Shown here: positions 1 to 8,671 of the stretch, piece by piece
Position numbering within the stretch: the stretch's first letter is position 1
How the letters are laid out: each line of letters opens with the position of its first letter
NCBI RefSeq assembly: GCF_000427965.1
Contig: NZ_ATZA01000013.1
Location: 1-64,000, forward strand
Direction: 5' to 3'
Origin: Olivibacter sitiensis DSM 17696
GTDB lineage: Bacteria > Bacteroidota > Bacteroidia > Sphingobacteriales > Sphingobacteriaceae
DNA: 64,000 nt
Translations under genes and position numbers: made by a program
Notes under the pieces: model-generated
Database searches by the model: none
What the model was told of the DNA's origin: nothing
Seen by the model: the letters and a program-made list of their open reading frames with translations, nothing else

Positions 1-2
1 TT

Positions 3-176
3 CATAAATTGCCTGGCCTTATCCTGATGTCCTCCAAAGTACAGACAGGAAACAACTGCGGTGCTGATCACCTCACTGTCGCTAACACGTCTGCGGCTGT
101 CCTCATAGTGGTTAATTGTTTTCAACATATCATCGATAAAGCAAAATATTCCTATAATTTTATCTTCTGTAAGCAT
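3..176 (-). CDS. IS982-family transposase, N-terminal part (cut by window edge)
   Basis: The reverse strand from the ATG at 176 reads open to the window edge and gives about 58 residues starting MLTEDKIIGIFCFIDDMLK. They include RRRVSDSEVISTAVVSCLYFGG, a stretch I recognise as typical of the N-terminus of IS982-family DDE transposases (the first catalytic Asp lies in the VSDSE-type segment). The rest of the gene lies outside the window, so it cannot be judged intact or broken. It is transcribed away from the IS630 element on its right. The family call is from recall of the conserved N-terminus. Confidence 0.7.
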   Translation of the reverse strand, partial: MLTEDKIIGIFCFIDDMLKTINHYEDSRRRVSDSEVISTAVVSCLYFGGHQDKARQFM

Positions 177-239
177 CATACAAGTACATTTAGTTGTGGT
201 AAACCAAAGTTCTTGGTTTTGATGCTTACTTTTTATCTT

Positions 240-266
240 TAATTAACCCGCAACTTGGGTTAATTA
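240..266. repeat. 10-bp perfect inverted repeat, candidate IS982 end
   Basis: TAATTAACCC (240-249) and GGGTTAATTA (257-266) are perfect reverse complements around a 7-base loop. The site lies about 65 bp before the IS982 transposase start, where the terminal repeat of that element would be expected. It could equally be a stem-loop that blocks read-through into the element. Without the other end of the element the boundary cannot be fixed. Confidence 0.45.
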
Positions 267-323
267 GTTTACATCAAATATTTAGTTTTTCTATTCGTTC
301 TATTATAGTAGATACGGTTATCA

Positions 324-1339
324 ATGGGAAAGATAAAAAAACTGGAATTAACGGATGCCCAGCGTGTGCGACTCGAGAACGGCTTCCGCAATGGCACGAG
401 CCACTGTTTACGGATGCGTTGCCGTGCGGTCCTTCTCAAGGCCGATGGCCTGTCTTCGGCAAAAGCCGGAGAGCAGACGGACATGAGTTTAGTGTCGGTG
501 AACGCATGGGTGAAACGCTTCCTTTCGGAAGGCATTACAGGCCTGCAAACCCGGCCGGGCCGCGGCCGCAAACCTATTATGGACTGCTCGGACGAGGGAG
601 CCGTGCGCGCGGCCATCGAGCAGGACAGGCAGAGCGTGGGCAAAGCCCGGGCCGCATGGCAGGAGGCTACGGGGAAAGAGGCGAGCAATCTGACGTTCAA
701 GCGTTTTTTATCCGCATTGGCGCAAGATATAAGCGTATAAGGAAACGCCCAAGGGGAGTCCCCTCGCCGCAGCTCTACGAGTACAAATTCGAGAAGCTGC
801 AAGAACTTGAACAACAGGAACGTGGGGGGCGTATTGCCCTCTACTATGCCGATGAGAGCCACGTCTGCACCGAGGGATACGTTCCCTACGGCTGGCAGCT
901 GCCCGGAGAGCAGGTACGCATCCCTTCCCAAAGAAGCGCAAGGCTCAACATTTTCGGAATGGTTGACCGCAAGAACCATTATGAGGGTTTCACCACTACG
1001 GAGAGTATCACCGCAGACAAGGTTGCCAGCTTTCTCGATACATTCTCCTACCATGTGCGTAAAGATACGTTTGTCGTACTGGACAATGCCTCCGTTCACC
1101 GCAACCATAAAATACGGAAGTTGCGGCCTGTTTGGGAGAAAAGAGGGCTTTTCCTTTTCTATCTGCCTCCGTATTCCCCGCATCTGAACATTGCCGAAAC
1201 ACTCTGGAGAATATTGAAGGGGAAATGGATCAGGCCACAGGACTATGTGAGTACAGAAACGCTTTTCTACACCACCAACAGGGCGTTGGCCGCGGTTGGA
1301 AAAAGACTGTTCATTAACTACTCGCATATTGCCGCTTAA
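324..1339 (+). CDS. IS630-family transposase, made by programmed -1 frameshift
   Basis: Two overlapping frames encode one protein. Frame A (324-740) carries the helix-turn-helix half, with residues such as MSLVSVNAWVKRFLSEGI and the linker GLQTRPGRGRK. Frame B, shifted by -1, carries the DDE catalytic half: Asp in LYYADESHV, Asp in FVVLDNASVH, and Glu in PPYSPHLNIAETLW. The in-frame heptamer T TTT TTA at 704-710 is a classical -1 slippery site. Slipping there joins ...TFKRFL to IRIGARYKRIRKRP, which reads as continuous IS630 sequence, giving about 338 residues, normal for the family. The element is visibly richer in G+C than its neighbours, a sign of transfer. Clear terminal repeats were not found. 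A simple disabling frameshift is possible, but the exact heptamer argues for a working element. Confidence 0.85.
704..710 (+). other. -1 ribosomal frameshift heptamer T_TTT_TTA
   Basis: Read in the upstream frame the codons are CGT TTT TTA, which fits the X XXY YYZ slippery pattern exactly. A -1 slip places the ribosome at 710 in the frame that encodes the catalytic domain. The upstream frame otherwise ends at 740, only 30 bases further on. Confidence 0.75.
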
Positions 1340-1378
1340 TTTTGATTACTTACTTATGTTTCGCTAAAGATAGTTCAA

Positions 1379-1996
1379 TTATTGTTTTTTCTGTTTTCTT
1401 AGCCCGTTGACAAAGATCTCCGTTGCCAACTTTTGCTGATTACTGATGGTAGTGAAGGTTCCCAGTTCCGGCAAATCCTTGTTCATCTCGCATGAGATAT
1501 ACACCATGGCTAGCCCCTTTAGTATATTCACATAAATATTAGATGTTGCTCCGATGTCCATTGTTACAAGTTCGCCATTTTGAACACCTTGCTCCAAAAT
1601 GGAACTTGTCATTTTTGACTCCATGCTTTGTGCGTAGGTAGCTATGTTTGTTAGTTGTTCCATGTTCAGGCTATTATCTGCCGTGCCCAAGGTGACATGG
1701 AGGAGGTAGTATTTCTCAAAATATTCCCTTCTGACGTCTATCCAAGCATTTAGACAAGTGAGTACATTGGCACGATCTGCTGCCCTTTCTCTGTAGGTGT
1801 TGTACGAATCGGCAATGAGGTGTTTGATAACAGCTATTACGAGCGCAGTCTTATCTGGAAAATAATAATAGAGGTTAGCCTTGGAGACACCATTGTCCTC
1901 TGCTATTTCGCCCATAGTGGTCTTGTTGATTCCAAAGTGAGAGAAACGCCTCAAGGCCGACTCGATTATCTGCTGTTGTCTACTGTCTGTTGCCAA
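1379..1996 (-). CDS. TetR/AcrR-family transcriptional regulator
   Basis: This 205-residue protein has an N-terminal TetR DNA-binding domain: a helix-turn-helix around residues 25-50 with the hallmark TTMGEIAEDNGVSKANLYYYF followed by PDKTAL. The C-terminal 150 residues are the variable ligand and dimerisation domain. It most likely represses its own promoter or an efflux or lipid gene elsewhere, but no such target is adjacent, so the ligand is unknown. It lies head-to-tail with a second TetR gene (2093-2701) with about 95 bp between them, and the two share the same domain plan, so they may be an old duplication. Length and domain order are normal. Confidence in the family is high and in a specific function nil. 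Confidence 0.9.
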   Translation of the reverse strand: MATDSRQQQIIESALRRFSHFGINKTTMGEIAEDNGVSKANLYYYFPDKTALVIAVIKHLIADSYNTYRERAADRANVLTCLNAWIDVRREYFEKYYLLHVTLGTADNSLNMEQLTNIATYAQSMESKMTSSILEQGVQNGELVTMDIGATSNIYVNILKGLAMVYISCEMNKDLPELGTFTTISNQQKLATEIFVNGLRKQKKQ

Positions 1997-2092
1997 TTTT
2001 GACCTTTAAACTTTTTGACTTTAATTAAAAATTGGTCAAATATAGGGACGGCTTTTCAGATAAGCAAATGCATTTTTGAAATTGGTGGTCAA

Positions 2093-2701
2093 TTAAGCCT
2101 GTTTCAAACCTTTAATGATAAGTTTTGCCAGTTTTTTCTGTTTTTTGACCATTTCGTCAAACTTTGATTTTGACGGTAGTATGATTCTTCTTCCGTCTTT
2201 CAGCACAGAGAAGCGCATGCCCGTCATGGCGTTGCTAAAGATCTCGGCCAACTCATCTGGGTCACTGGCCTTGATTTCTCCTCTTTGATCTGCCTGTTGC
2301 AGTAGCTTACTGATGATGTTTATTTCTTCCTGATGTGATTTTCTTGCCAACTCCTCCAATTCGGGAGGTGTCTCACTGAAGGTGCCCAAAATCATTTCAA
2401 GGAGATTGTAGTGGTCTATGGTAAATTTGAGTTTCAGTTCCAGCAGGAAGTAAATGGATTCTTCCAGTGTTTGTAGCTTGAAAATTTTCTGATTCAATGC
2501 ATCGAATATGCTACTGACCAGTTTTTCCGTTACTGCCATCACGAGATGCATCTTGTCCGGAAAATAATAGTAAAGCGAAGCCTTAGAAATAGATAGGTCC
2601 TTGGCAATTTCGGCCATGGTGGTTTTGGCCATACCGAAGTGCGTAAACCGTTTTGTCGCAGCATCCACTATCTGCAATCGCTTTTTATCTTGATTGTCCA
2701 T
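2093..2701 (-). CDS. TetR/AcrR-family transcriptional regulator
   Basis: This 202-residue protein has the TetR DNA-binding signature TTMAEIAKDLSISKASLYYYF then PDKMHL at about residues 27-52, followed by an all-helical ligand domain. The two regulators share the N-terminal motif closely and differ in the C-terminal domain, which fits paralogues with different ligands. The promoter region on its 5' side (2702-2800) holds a short inverted element, TTGGA-6-TCCAA at about 2754-2769, which could be its own operator; this is a weak call. No transporter or enzyme partner is adjacent, and the gene beyond (murB) is on the opposite strand. Confidence 0.9.
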   Translation of the reverse strand: MDNQDKKRLQIVDAATKRFTHFGMAKTTMAEIAKDLSISKASLYYYFPDKMHLVMAVTEKLVSSIFDALNQKIFKLQTLEESIYFLLELKLKFTIDHYNLLEMILGTFSETPPELEELARKSHQEEINIISKLLQQADQRGEIKASDPDELAEIFSNAMTGMRFSVLKDGRRIILPSKSKFDEMVKKQKKLAKLIIKGLKQA

Positions 2702-2873
2702 GTTTATAGTAAGTGACTACCCCTACAAGTTAAAACGTTATATTTATTTGCGCTTGGATATTCGTCCAATATTTGATTGATTCAAAAGCAACAAATATAT
2801 ACATTGGTTAATTGATGTTGTAATAAAGGCTAAATTTAGTCAGATTTGCCCAAAGATAAAAGCGAAACTGGAA

Positions 2874-3908
2874 ATGTATATTAAGAAAGATGTTTCCCTC
2901 AAGACATACAATACTTTTGGGGTAGATGCAAAGGCAAATTATTTTGTGGAAATTGCAGAAGAAGATGACCTGGAAAAATTGCATGAAGAGGGGGCATTTG
3001 AACGTTTCAAGGATTTCTTCATATTGGGAGGGGGGAGCAATACACTTTTTGTGGCTGACGTGGAATCGTTGGTGGTACACATGGGAATCAGGTACGTGAA
3101 ATACGATGAACTTGGTAATGATGTATATATTAAGGCAGGAGCCGGCGTGATATGGAATGATTTAGTGAATTATTGTGTAGATAGGGGATTTGGAGGCGTT
3201 GAAAATTTGAGCCTCATTCCTGGCTCGGTAGGAGCGGCGCCGGTACAAAATATAGGTGCTTATGGCGTGGAGCTGCAGGATGTCTTCTATTCTTGTCGGG
3301 CCTTTGATGTCTCGTCTGGCACATTTGTCACGTTAAACCGCAATGATTGCTCTTTTGCCTATCGCGATAGTGTATTCAAGCATCAATATCGAGGGAGGTA
3401 TATTATCACTGAAGTAAACCTTTTGCTTTCTAAAGAGTCCAAACCAAACATTACATATGGAGCTATTAGTGCGGAGCTGCACCGACGAAACATTCAAGAG
3501 CCTACTATTAGGGATGTATCGCAAGTGGTCTCTGCCATCAGGGTTCATAAATTGCCCGACCCAACGATGATTGGCAATTCGGGGTCATTTTTCAAGAATC
3601 CTATCGTGTCTAAAGGCATGTACGAAAAGCTATTGTCCAATTTTGTGGACATCGTGTCTTATCCAGTTGGTGATACACATGTGAAGATTGCCGCTGGTTG
3701 GCTCATCGAAAAATGTGGCTGGAAAGGTATCAAAAAAGGCCCAGTAGGCACATGGAAAAATCAAGCTCTCGTATTGGTTAATCTTGGAAATGCCACAGGT
3801 ATAGATGTTTATGGTTTTTCTGAAGAGATTATTGACATGGTGGACAGCAAGTTTGGCATCCGCTTGGAACGCGAAGTGAACATTGTGCCGCTGCTGGCAA
3901 AGTATTAA
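2874..3908 (+). CDS. murB: UDP-N-acetylenolpyruvoylglucosamine reductase (MurB)
   Basis: The enzyme performs the NADPH-dependent reduction of UDP-GlcNAc-enolpyruvate to UDP-MurNAc in the cytoplasm, the second committed step of peptidoglycan synthesis. Visible features are the start motif LKTYNTFGVDAKA, the FAD-binding GGGSNTLF around residue 53, the flavin-contact segment SLIPGSVGAAPVQNIGAYG, and GNSGSFFKNP near the C-terminal third, in which Ser238 corresponds to the catalytic serine. The length of 344 residues and the YRDSVFK region fit the longer E. coli-like type I MurB. It is diverged from the TetR gene upstream and separated from the sigma factor gene by about 170 bp, so it is probably a single-gene unit. 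Confidence 0.95.
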   Translation: MYIKKDVSLKTYNTFGVDAKANYFVEIAEEDDLEKLHEEGAFERFKDFFILGGGSNTLFVADVESLVVHMGIRYVKYDELGNDVYIKAGAGVIWNDLVNYCVDRGFGGVENLSLIPGSVGAAPVQNIGAYGVELQDVFYSCRAFDVSSGTFVTLNRNDCSFAYRDSVFKHQYRGRYIITEVNLLLSKESKPNITYGAISAELHRRNIQEPTIRDVSQVVSAIRVHKLPDPTMIGNSGSFFKNPIVSKGMYEKLLSNFVDIVSYPVGDTHVKIAAGWLIEKCGWKGIKKGPVGTWKNQALVLVNLGNATGIDVYGFSEEIIDMVDSKFGIRLEREVNIVPLLAKY

Positions 3909-4080
3909 ATTGCTGTTAAATTCCTATTCTTTCTTGTTGAGTCCTTTTTTTGGCGAGGTACTTGTATGAACTTAATCGGTAGGGTGAAACTAAAAATGGA
4001 GAGGTTTCACGATAATTAAGTATTAATCTGATAACAAGTTTAATGAGAGTTTAGACTTGCTATCACAACCTCTAAACGTT

Positions 4081-4620
4081 ATGACAAAGCTGGAGTTTAA
4101 CACCATGGTAACAAAACATGCTGAATCGTTGAAAATGTATGCAATGCACTTTACTCACGATGATGAAGACGCGAATGACTTGGTACAGGATACGGTCTTG
4201 AAGGCAATTACCTATTACGACAAATTTAAAGAGGGTACTAACCTAAAAGGATGGCTATATACCATCATGAAAAATACGTTCATAAACAATTATAGAAGGT
4301 TTATAAAGATTAGTTCTTTTGTGACTAAGTCAGATGAGATTTCATCCGCAAACCTATCATACAGTGCCACCAATAACAGAGGCGAGAACAAATTTGTAAT
4401 GGATGATATTAAGCATGCGCTCAACAACCTCTCAGACGACTACTACATTCCATTCACTATGTATTTCGAAGGATATAAGTATCACGAAATTGCCGATCAT
4501 TTGGAAATTCCTATAGGTACTGTAAAGACTCGTATTCACGTAGCAAGAAAGACATTGAAAAAGTCCTTGAAGCCTTATCAGGTAGGGGCTACCATGCCAA
4601 ATTATGCAGTAGCAGGGTAG
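4081..4620 (+). CDS. ECF-type RNA polymerase sigma factor
   Basis: This 179-residue sigma-70 family ECF factor shows region 2 (HDDEDANDLVQDTVLKA and LKGWLYTIMKNTFINNYRR) and region 4 (YYIPFTMYFEGYKYHEIADHLEIPIGTVKTRIHVARKTL), which contains the -35-binding helix-turn-helix. A TTG eight codons upstream (4057) is in frame, but the ATG at 4081 gives the usual start MTKLEFNTMVTKHAESLK for this group, which is widespread in Bacteroidota. No anti-sigma gene is next to it, so control may be by its own transcription or a distant partner. A GNRA-loop terminator follows at 4708-4738. The role beyond directing polymerase to a special regulon cannot be read from the sequence. Confidence 0.92.
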   Translation: MTKLEFNTMVTKHAESLKMYAMHFTHDDEDANDLVQDTVLKAITYYDKFKEGTNLKGWLYTIMKNTFINNYRRFIKISSFVTKSDEISSANLSYSATNNRGENKFVMDDIKHALNNLSDDYYIPFTMYFEGYKYHEIADHLEIPIGTVKTRIHVARKTLKKSLKPYQVGATMPNYAVAG

Positions 4621-4707
4621 TTTTCATTGTCTGCTAATTAAAATATTAATGGATACTTATTTACTACCGATCAGATAAGTGTCTACCTATGGAAAACGAA
4701 ATTGAGG

Positions 4708-4738
4708 AGCCGCAAGAGATTGCGGCTTTATTTTTTTT
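4708..4738 (+). terminator. Intrinsic terminator of the sigma factor gene
   Basis: AGCCGCAA (4708-4715) pairs perfectly with TTGCGGCT (4720-4727) around a GAGA tetraloop, and is followed by TTATTTTTTTT. This is a strong intrinsic terminator. It also argues that the in-frame ATG at 4689 is not the start of the next gene, because that start would place the terminator inside the coding region. Confidence 0.9.
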
Positions 4739-4871
4739 AGAAGGTTTTTCTGCCACTAGAGAAACCAAATATTTGATACGATCGTCCGAGTCTATACATG
4801 ATAAGACTTCTCATGTAGACAAAAACAGTATAATTATTTTCATTTTGGTCTATTCTTTTTATCATTGCAGA

Positions 4872-5126
4872 ATGAGCCTCGATGAACTACCTCGCTATAC
4901 TACTGCCCAACTCGCTAAGCGTAATGGTATAGATCGCACTGAAATTTGGGTAGCCTATAAAGGAATTATTTATGATGTGAGCAGCAGCCGCCTCTGGCTA
5001 GATGGAATGCACTATGAGCATTGGGCTGGGCAAGACCTGACTGCTGAATTGATTGATGCTCCCCATAGCGCCAATGTGTTTGAACGTTTTGAAACGATCG
5101 GTTTACTGACAAAACCTTCCTACTGA
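4872..5126 (+). CDS. Small cytochrome b5-like heme/steroid-binding domain protein
   Basis: An 84-residue protein starting MSLDELPRYTTAQLAKRNG. It has the cytochrome b5 core pattern (IWVAYKGIIYDVSSS, then MHYEHWAGQDLTAEL), in which the His in the HYEHWAGQDLT segment matches the heme-side histidine of short bacterial b5-like proteins. It is a single soluble domain with no signal peptide or membrane anchor, so it is probably cytoplasmic. The reading frame is open from 4689, but that extension crosses a terminator hairpin and is low-complexity, so the ATG at 4872 was chosen. Heme binding and redox or ligand-carrying function are inferences from the family. It has no obvious partner. Confidence 0.75.
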   Translation: MSLDELPRYTTAQLAKRNGIDRTEIWVAYKGIIYDVSSSRLWLDGMHYEHWAGQDLTAELIDAPHSANVFERFETIGLLTKPSY

Positions 5127-5366
5127 AAAAAGCATTTACGAAAAACAATATGTACATTTGTTTTACGGAAAAAAATTCGATTCACATTTTGATGCGAATA
5201 CTGCCAAAGACCTGACAATATTCGTTTGAGCAAACAGCTACTTTTCTTACATTCCTGCTTGAGGGTCTGAAATGCAAAGTTCGTAAATGAAAGAAAAATC
5301 GAGTTGTGTTCTAAATTTTTGTGTTTAAAACATACAAGCCGATTTAATTATTTGGTTGATAGAAAG

Positions 5367-6377
5367 ATGAAGCAGATAAACATCAAGGACTTGGCAAAAA
5401 GTTTAGGCATTTCAAAATCAACTGTTTCTAGGGCATTTCGCGATAACAGTGACATAAAGCCGGAGACCAAGGTACGGATTCTTGCAGCAGCGGAAGAGCT
5501 TGGATATAGGCCAAATCTGTATGCCAGTAATTTGCGTGGAGCTAAGGGCAAAACAATCGCTATAATCATTCCTGAATTTGGGAACAATTTTTTTTCTCAA
5601 GCAATAAAGGGGATTGAGGAGCAAGCGCGTGCGAAAGGATATTACACCTTGATTTTTGTGACGGATGACGATGTTGAGAAAGAATCCACTTTCATAAAGG
5701 AGTTGTGTAACGGACGCGTGGAAGGTGTATTGATGTCTGCCTCCGGCGAAGGAAAAAAGCATAATTACCTCCGACTTTTAAAAGAACGGAATATCCCCTT
5801 GGTATTTTTTGACCGTTATTATGAAGATGTAGAAGCACCGGTAGTAACGGGTAATGACTATGAAAGTAGTTATGCCGCAACTAAACATTTATTGGATTTA
5901 GGCTGTAAACGGCCTGCATATTTGGTTGTTGACAAAAATATTTCCATTGGAAAAATCAGAATGCAGGGATATTGTGACGCGTTGAAGGACGCAGGTATAG
6001 ATATGCTGCAGGAATTGATTATCGAATGTGGCAATGATAAAGGCCAAATTTATCGGGTGTTAAAAAAATCTTTTGCCAAGCTAAGACCAGACGGTATTTT
6101 TGCTTCGGTGGAACGATTGGCCATGCCAATGATTCGTATTTGTCATGAAGAACAAGTGGCTATCCCAGAGCAATTAAAGATTATTTGTTTTTCTTGTCTG
6201 GAATTTGCCGACATGCTTAACCCTGCGTTGAGTACGGTTCAACAACCAGCTATGGAAATGGGGAGGACAGCGGCCCAAATTCTTTTTGAACTATTGCAAG
6301 GCAATAGAAAAGACGATGAACCTCAAATCATTTTACTCCCTTCTAAATTGATACCTCAAAAATCTACAATAGGCTAA
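5367..6377 (+). CDS. LacI-family regulator of the starch/maltose PUL
   Basis: This 336-residue repressor-type protein has an N-terminal helix-turn-helix (NIKDLAKSLGISKSTVSRAF, residues 4-23) and hinge (LGYRPNLYASNLRG). A periplasmic-binding-protein-like sensor domain follows, starting at KTIAIIIPEFGNNFFSQAI. The frame is open 21 codons further upstream, but the ATG at 5367 gives the canonical start MKQINIKDLAKSL. It is the first gene before the amylase-SusCDE block. The palindrome GGGAACGTTCCC, with the central-CG symmetry usual for LacI operators, appears at 6544-6555 and 14320-14337, before both transcription blocks, so this protein is the likely reader. Maltose or a maltodextrin is the expected inducer (inference). 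It could repress or activate. Confidence 0.92.
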   Translation: MKQINIKDLAKSLGISKSTVSRAFRDNSDIKPETKVRILAAAEELGYRPNLYASNLRGAKGKTIAIIIPEFGNNFFSQAIKGIEEQARAKGYYTLIFVTDDDVEKESTFIKELCNGRVEGVLMSASGEGKKHNYLRLLKERNIPLVFFDRYYEDVEAPVVTGNDYESSYAATKHLLDLGCKRPAYLVVDKNISIGKIRMQGYCDALKDAGIDMLQELIIECGNDKGQIYRVLKKSFAKLRPDGIFASVERLAMPMIRICHEEQVAIPEQLKIICFSCLEFADMLNPALSTVQQPAMEMGRTAAQILFELLQGNRKDDEPQIILLPSKLIPQKSTIG

Positions 6378-6502
6378 CAACGATAAGTCGTAGTCAAGTA
6401 TAGCAGTCAAAACTTAGAAAAAGATTTTATTATAAGTTATTGTTTGTTAGGTTATTGTGTTGTTTTAATAATGCTTTTCATTTAATTTTTTTTCTTATTT
6501 CC

Positions 6503-6533
6503 TTGGAAATTAAATTAAGAGCGGTTACTTTTA
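6503..6533 (+). promoter_or_regulatory. Candidate promoter of the amylase-susCDE block
   Basis: A TTGG element at 6503-6506 and TACTTTTA at 6526-6533 are separated by 19 bp, close to the Bacteroidota sigma-ABfr pattern (TTTG, 19-21 bp, TAnnTTTG). The LacI-type palindrome at 6544-6555 starts 10 bp downstream, at or near the expected transcription start, which suits repression. Neither element is a perfect consensus match. Confidence 0.45.
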
Positions 6534-6543
6534 CTCCATAATC

Positions 6544-6555
6544 GGGAACGTTCCC
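6544..6555. promoter_or_regulatory. LacI-type operator GGGAACGTTCCC (starch PUL, copy 1)
   Basis: A perfect 12-bp palindrome with a central CG, 57 bp before the amylase gene and 167 bp after the LacI gene. The identical core occurs before the neopullulanase gene at 14320-14337. I found no third copy in the window. Confidence 0.75.
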
Positions 6556-6611
6556 ATTTTAAGAACGAAGACGATTGCGAAAAAAACCAATACGTACCAA
6601 ATTATGATTCT

Positions 6612-8501
6612 ATGAAAAAGTTTTACTTTTTGCTTGCTACCTATTGTTTTTTGCTGTTAGGCAGTGCCTGCAAGAAAACCCCCAATCCAGATATCGATCG
6701 TGGTGAGCAAGAAGTGACTTTTGCTGGCTATGGCGTCCGTTTTGCTGATGGGGGGCATACCACCATCTTTGCCTTACGTGCGCCAGGCAAACAGTCCGTG
6801 CGCGTCATAGGCGATTTCAATGGCTGGGGACAGGAAGCGGGTGGCGATATGGGCTGGGACGAGGAATCCCAAGCATGGTTGGCAAAAGTGGAGGGGCTGG
6901 ATGCCGGCCAAACCTATGCCTACCAATATTTGGTGAATGGCCAGCAGCGCATAGCCGACCCCTACGCGGAACTTATATTGGATCCCGACAATGATCCCTA
7001 TATATCTAACGAAGTGTTCCCCGACCTAATGACATACCCTACCGGGAAGACTACCGGACTGGTGGCTGTGGCACAGTACGGAGGGGATGGCTACAGCTGG
7101 CAACAGACCTCCTTTCAACGACCTCACAAGCACGATTTGGTCATCTATGAGCTGCTGGTGCGCGACTTTGTGGCAGCGCATGATTACCATACCTTGATCG
7201 ATACATTGGACTACCTGCAGCGCCTAGGTGTCAATGCCATAGAGCTTTTGCCCGTCAACGAGTTTGAAGGGAACCTGAGTTGGGGGTATAATCCTTCCTA
7301 TATGTTTGCCGTCGACAAATATTACGGAACCAAACGGGCTTTGAAGGCTTTTGTGGATGCTTGTCATGCCCGCGGCATGGCCGTGATACACGACGTGGTG
7401 CTTAACCACGCATTTGGGCAGTCGGCCATGGTACAGCTCTATTTTGCCAATGGTCGCCCTAGCAATGGCAGCCCCTGGTTCAACATGACGCCCATGCATC
7501 CCTTCAACGTGGGATACGATTTCAACCACGAGAGTGCCGCCACAAAGGCTTACGTGAAAGACGTAGTCAAATATTGGATGGAGGAATTTAAGCTAGACGG
7601 TTTCCGCTTCGACTTGTCCAAAGGCTTTACTCAGGTCAATTCGGGCACTTCCGACAGTGGGGTGGAACAGTGGGGAGCCTATGATGCTTCGCGTATAGCC
7701 ATCTGGAAAGAATACAATGACTACATGAAAAGCATAGACCCTACTTTCTACGTCATATTGGAACATTTTGCGGAAGACACAGAGGAAAAGGAGCTTGCCG
7801 CACAGGGCATGATGCTCTGGAACAACATCAACCATGCCTTCAACGAAGCCACTATGGGTTGGGTGAATAATGGAGGATCCGATATATCACGCCTGTACCA
7901 CCAGTCGCATGGGTTTGACGCGCCGGATCTCATCAGCTATATGGAAAGCCACGACGAAGAGCGCCTGATGTTCAAGAACGGGCAGTATGGCAATGCGGTA
8001 GGAGGTTACGATGTGAAGCAGCTGGAGGTGGGGCTAAAACGCGTGGAGGCAGCGGCAGCTTTTTTGTATACGGCGCCGGGACCTAAAATGTTATGGCAGT
8101 TTGGCGAGCTGGGTTATGACATTTCCATAGACGAAAACGGAAGGACGGGCAATAAGCCGATACTATGGCAATATGCGGAACAGCCTGCACGGAAGACACT
8201 GTACAGTAAGATGGCCAAACTGATACGCCTGAAGACCAAGAATGCCATCTTTCGTGATGGTATAGCTACGCCACAGGTACGCGATGGGGTCAAGTACGTA
8301 CGCGTCACCAAAGGAGAGGAGGAAATATATGTGATGGGCAATTTTGACGTAGTGGCCCACGAGCTAAGCATTCCCGAGTTTGAGGCAGGTCAATGGTACG
8401 ATGCGATGACTGGCGAAAGGAAAAACTGGCCAGCCACATTTCAGCAACAATTGGCCCCAGGACAGTACTATATACTGAGCAAAACCTTGTTGAACGAATA
8501 G
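6612..8501 (+). CDS. Surface or periplasmic GH13 alpha-amylase lipoprotein with N-terminal CBM48-like domain
   Basis: A 629-residue starch-cleaving enzyme. The signal peptide ends in the lipobox LGSAC (Cys20), so it is an outer-membrane lipoprotein, probably facing outward in this PUL context. Residues about 55-130 form an early-set/CBM48-like module (VRVIGDFNGWGQ). The GH13 barrel shows region I DVVLNH (261-266), region II GFRFDLSKG with nucleophile Asp334, acid Glu384 in ILEHF, and Asp448 in ESHDEE. CBM48-plus-GH13 order resembles branching enzyme and pullulanase relatives, but exact specificity (amylase against debranching) cannot be told from this reading. It is the first gene of the operon under the 6544 operator, and the SusC gene follows after 170 bp. 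Confidence 0.9.
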   Translation: MKKFYFLLATYCFLLLGSACKKTPNPDIDRGEQEVTFAGYGVRFADGGHTTIFALRAPGKQSVRVIGDFNGWGQEAGGDMGWDEESQAWLAKVEGLDAGQTYAYQYLVNGQQRIADPYAELILDPDNDPYISNEVFPDLMTYPTGKTTGLVAVAQYGGDGYSWQQTSFQRPHKHDLVIYELLVRDFVAAHDYHTLIDTLDYLQRLGVNAIELLPVNEFEGNLSWGYNPSYMFAVDKYYGTKRALKAFVDACHARGMAVIHDVVLNHAFGQSAMVQLYFANGRPSNGSPWFNMTPMHPFNVGYDFNHESAATKAYVKDVVKYWMEEFKLDGFRFDLSKGFTQVNSGTSDSGVEQWGAYDASRIAIWKEYNDYMKSIDPTFYVILEHFAEDTEEKELAAQGMMLWNNINHAFNEATMGWVNNGGSDISRLYHQSHGFDAPDLISYMESHDEERLMFKNGQYGNAVGGYDVKQLEVGLKRVEAAAAFLYTAPGPKMLWQFGELGYDISIDENGRTGNKPILWQYAEQPARKTLYSKMAKLIRLKTKNAIFRDGIATPQVRDGVKYVRVTKGEEEIYVMGNFDVVAHELSIPEFEAGQWYDAMTGERKNWPATFQQQLAPGQYYILSKTLLNE

Positions 8502-8671
8502 AAAAGATATATGAACAAATGATGGTTGAACCAAAATGAATTGCCTATGTAAAGTCTTTGAACAAAACTAAATGAGGAAACAATAGTCCTTTTATGAATA
8601 CCCAATTGTAAATAATAATACACACAATAATAAACACACCTAGTCTATCTGAAGGCTAGCCAAACTAAATT

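Noticed and set aside
9-242. Plus-strand open frame of 77 codons at the window start
   Set aside because: It is antisense to the IS982 transposase start, which has the conserved protein sequence.
269-1327. Long open frame of 352 codons on the minus strand
   Set aside because: It runs opposite the IS630 transposase, which has clear DDE motifs and a slippery site. The minus frame has no recognisable domain and is a by-product of G+C-rich codon use.
2003-2060. TetR operator with TTTGAC...GTCAAA between the two TetR genes
   Set aside because: Several overlapping short inverted strings fit equally well in an A+T-rich gap; no unique palindrome stands out.
4689-4871. Upstream extension of the cytochrome b5-like gene
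   Set aside because: The extension crosses a strong terminator hairpin (4708-4738) and encodes low-complexity residues unlike the family; the ATG at 4872 gives the proper domain start.
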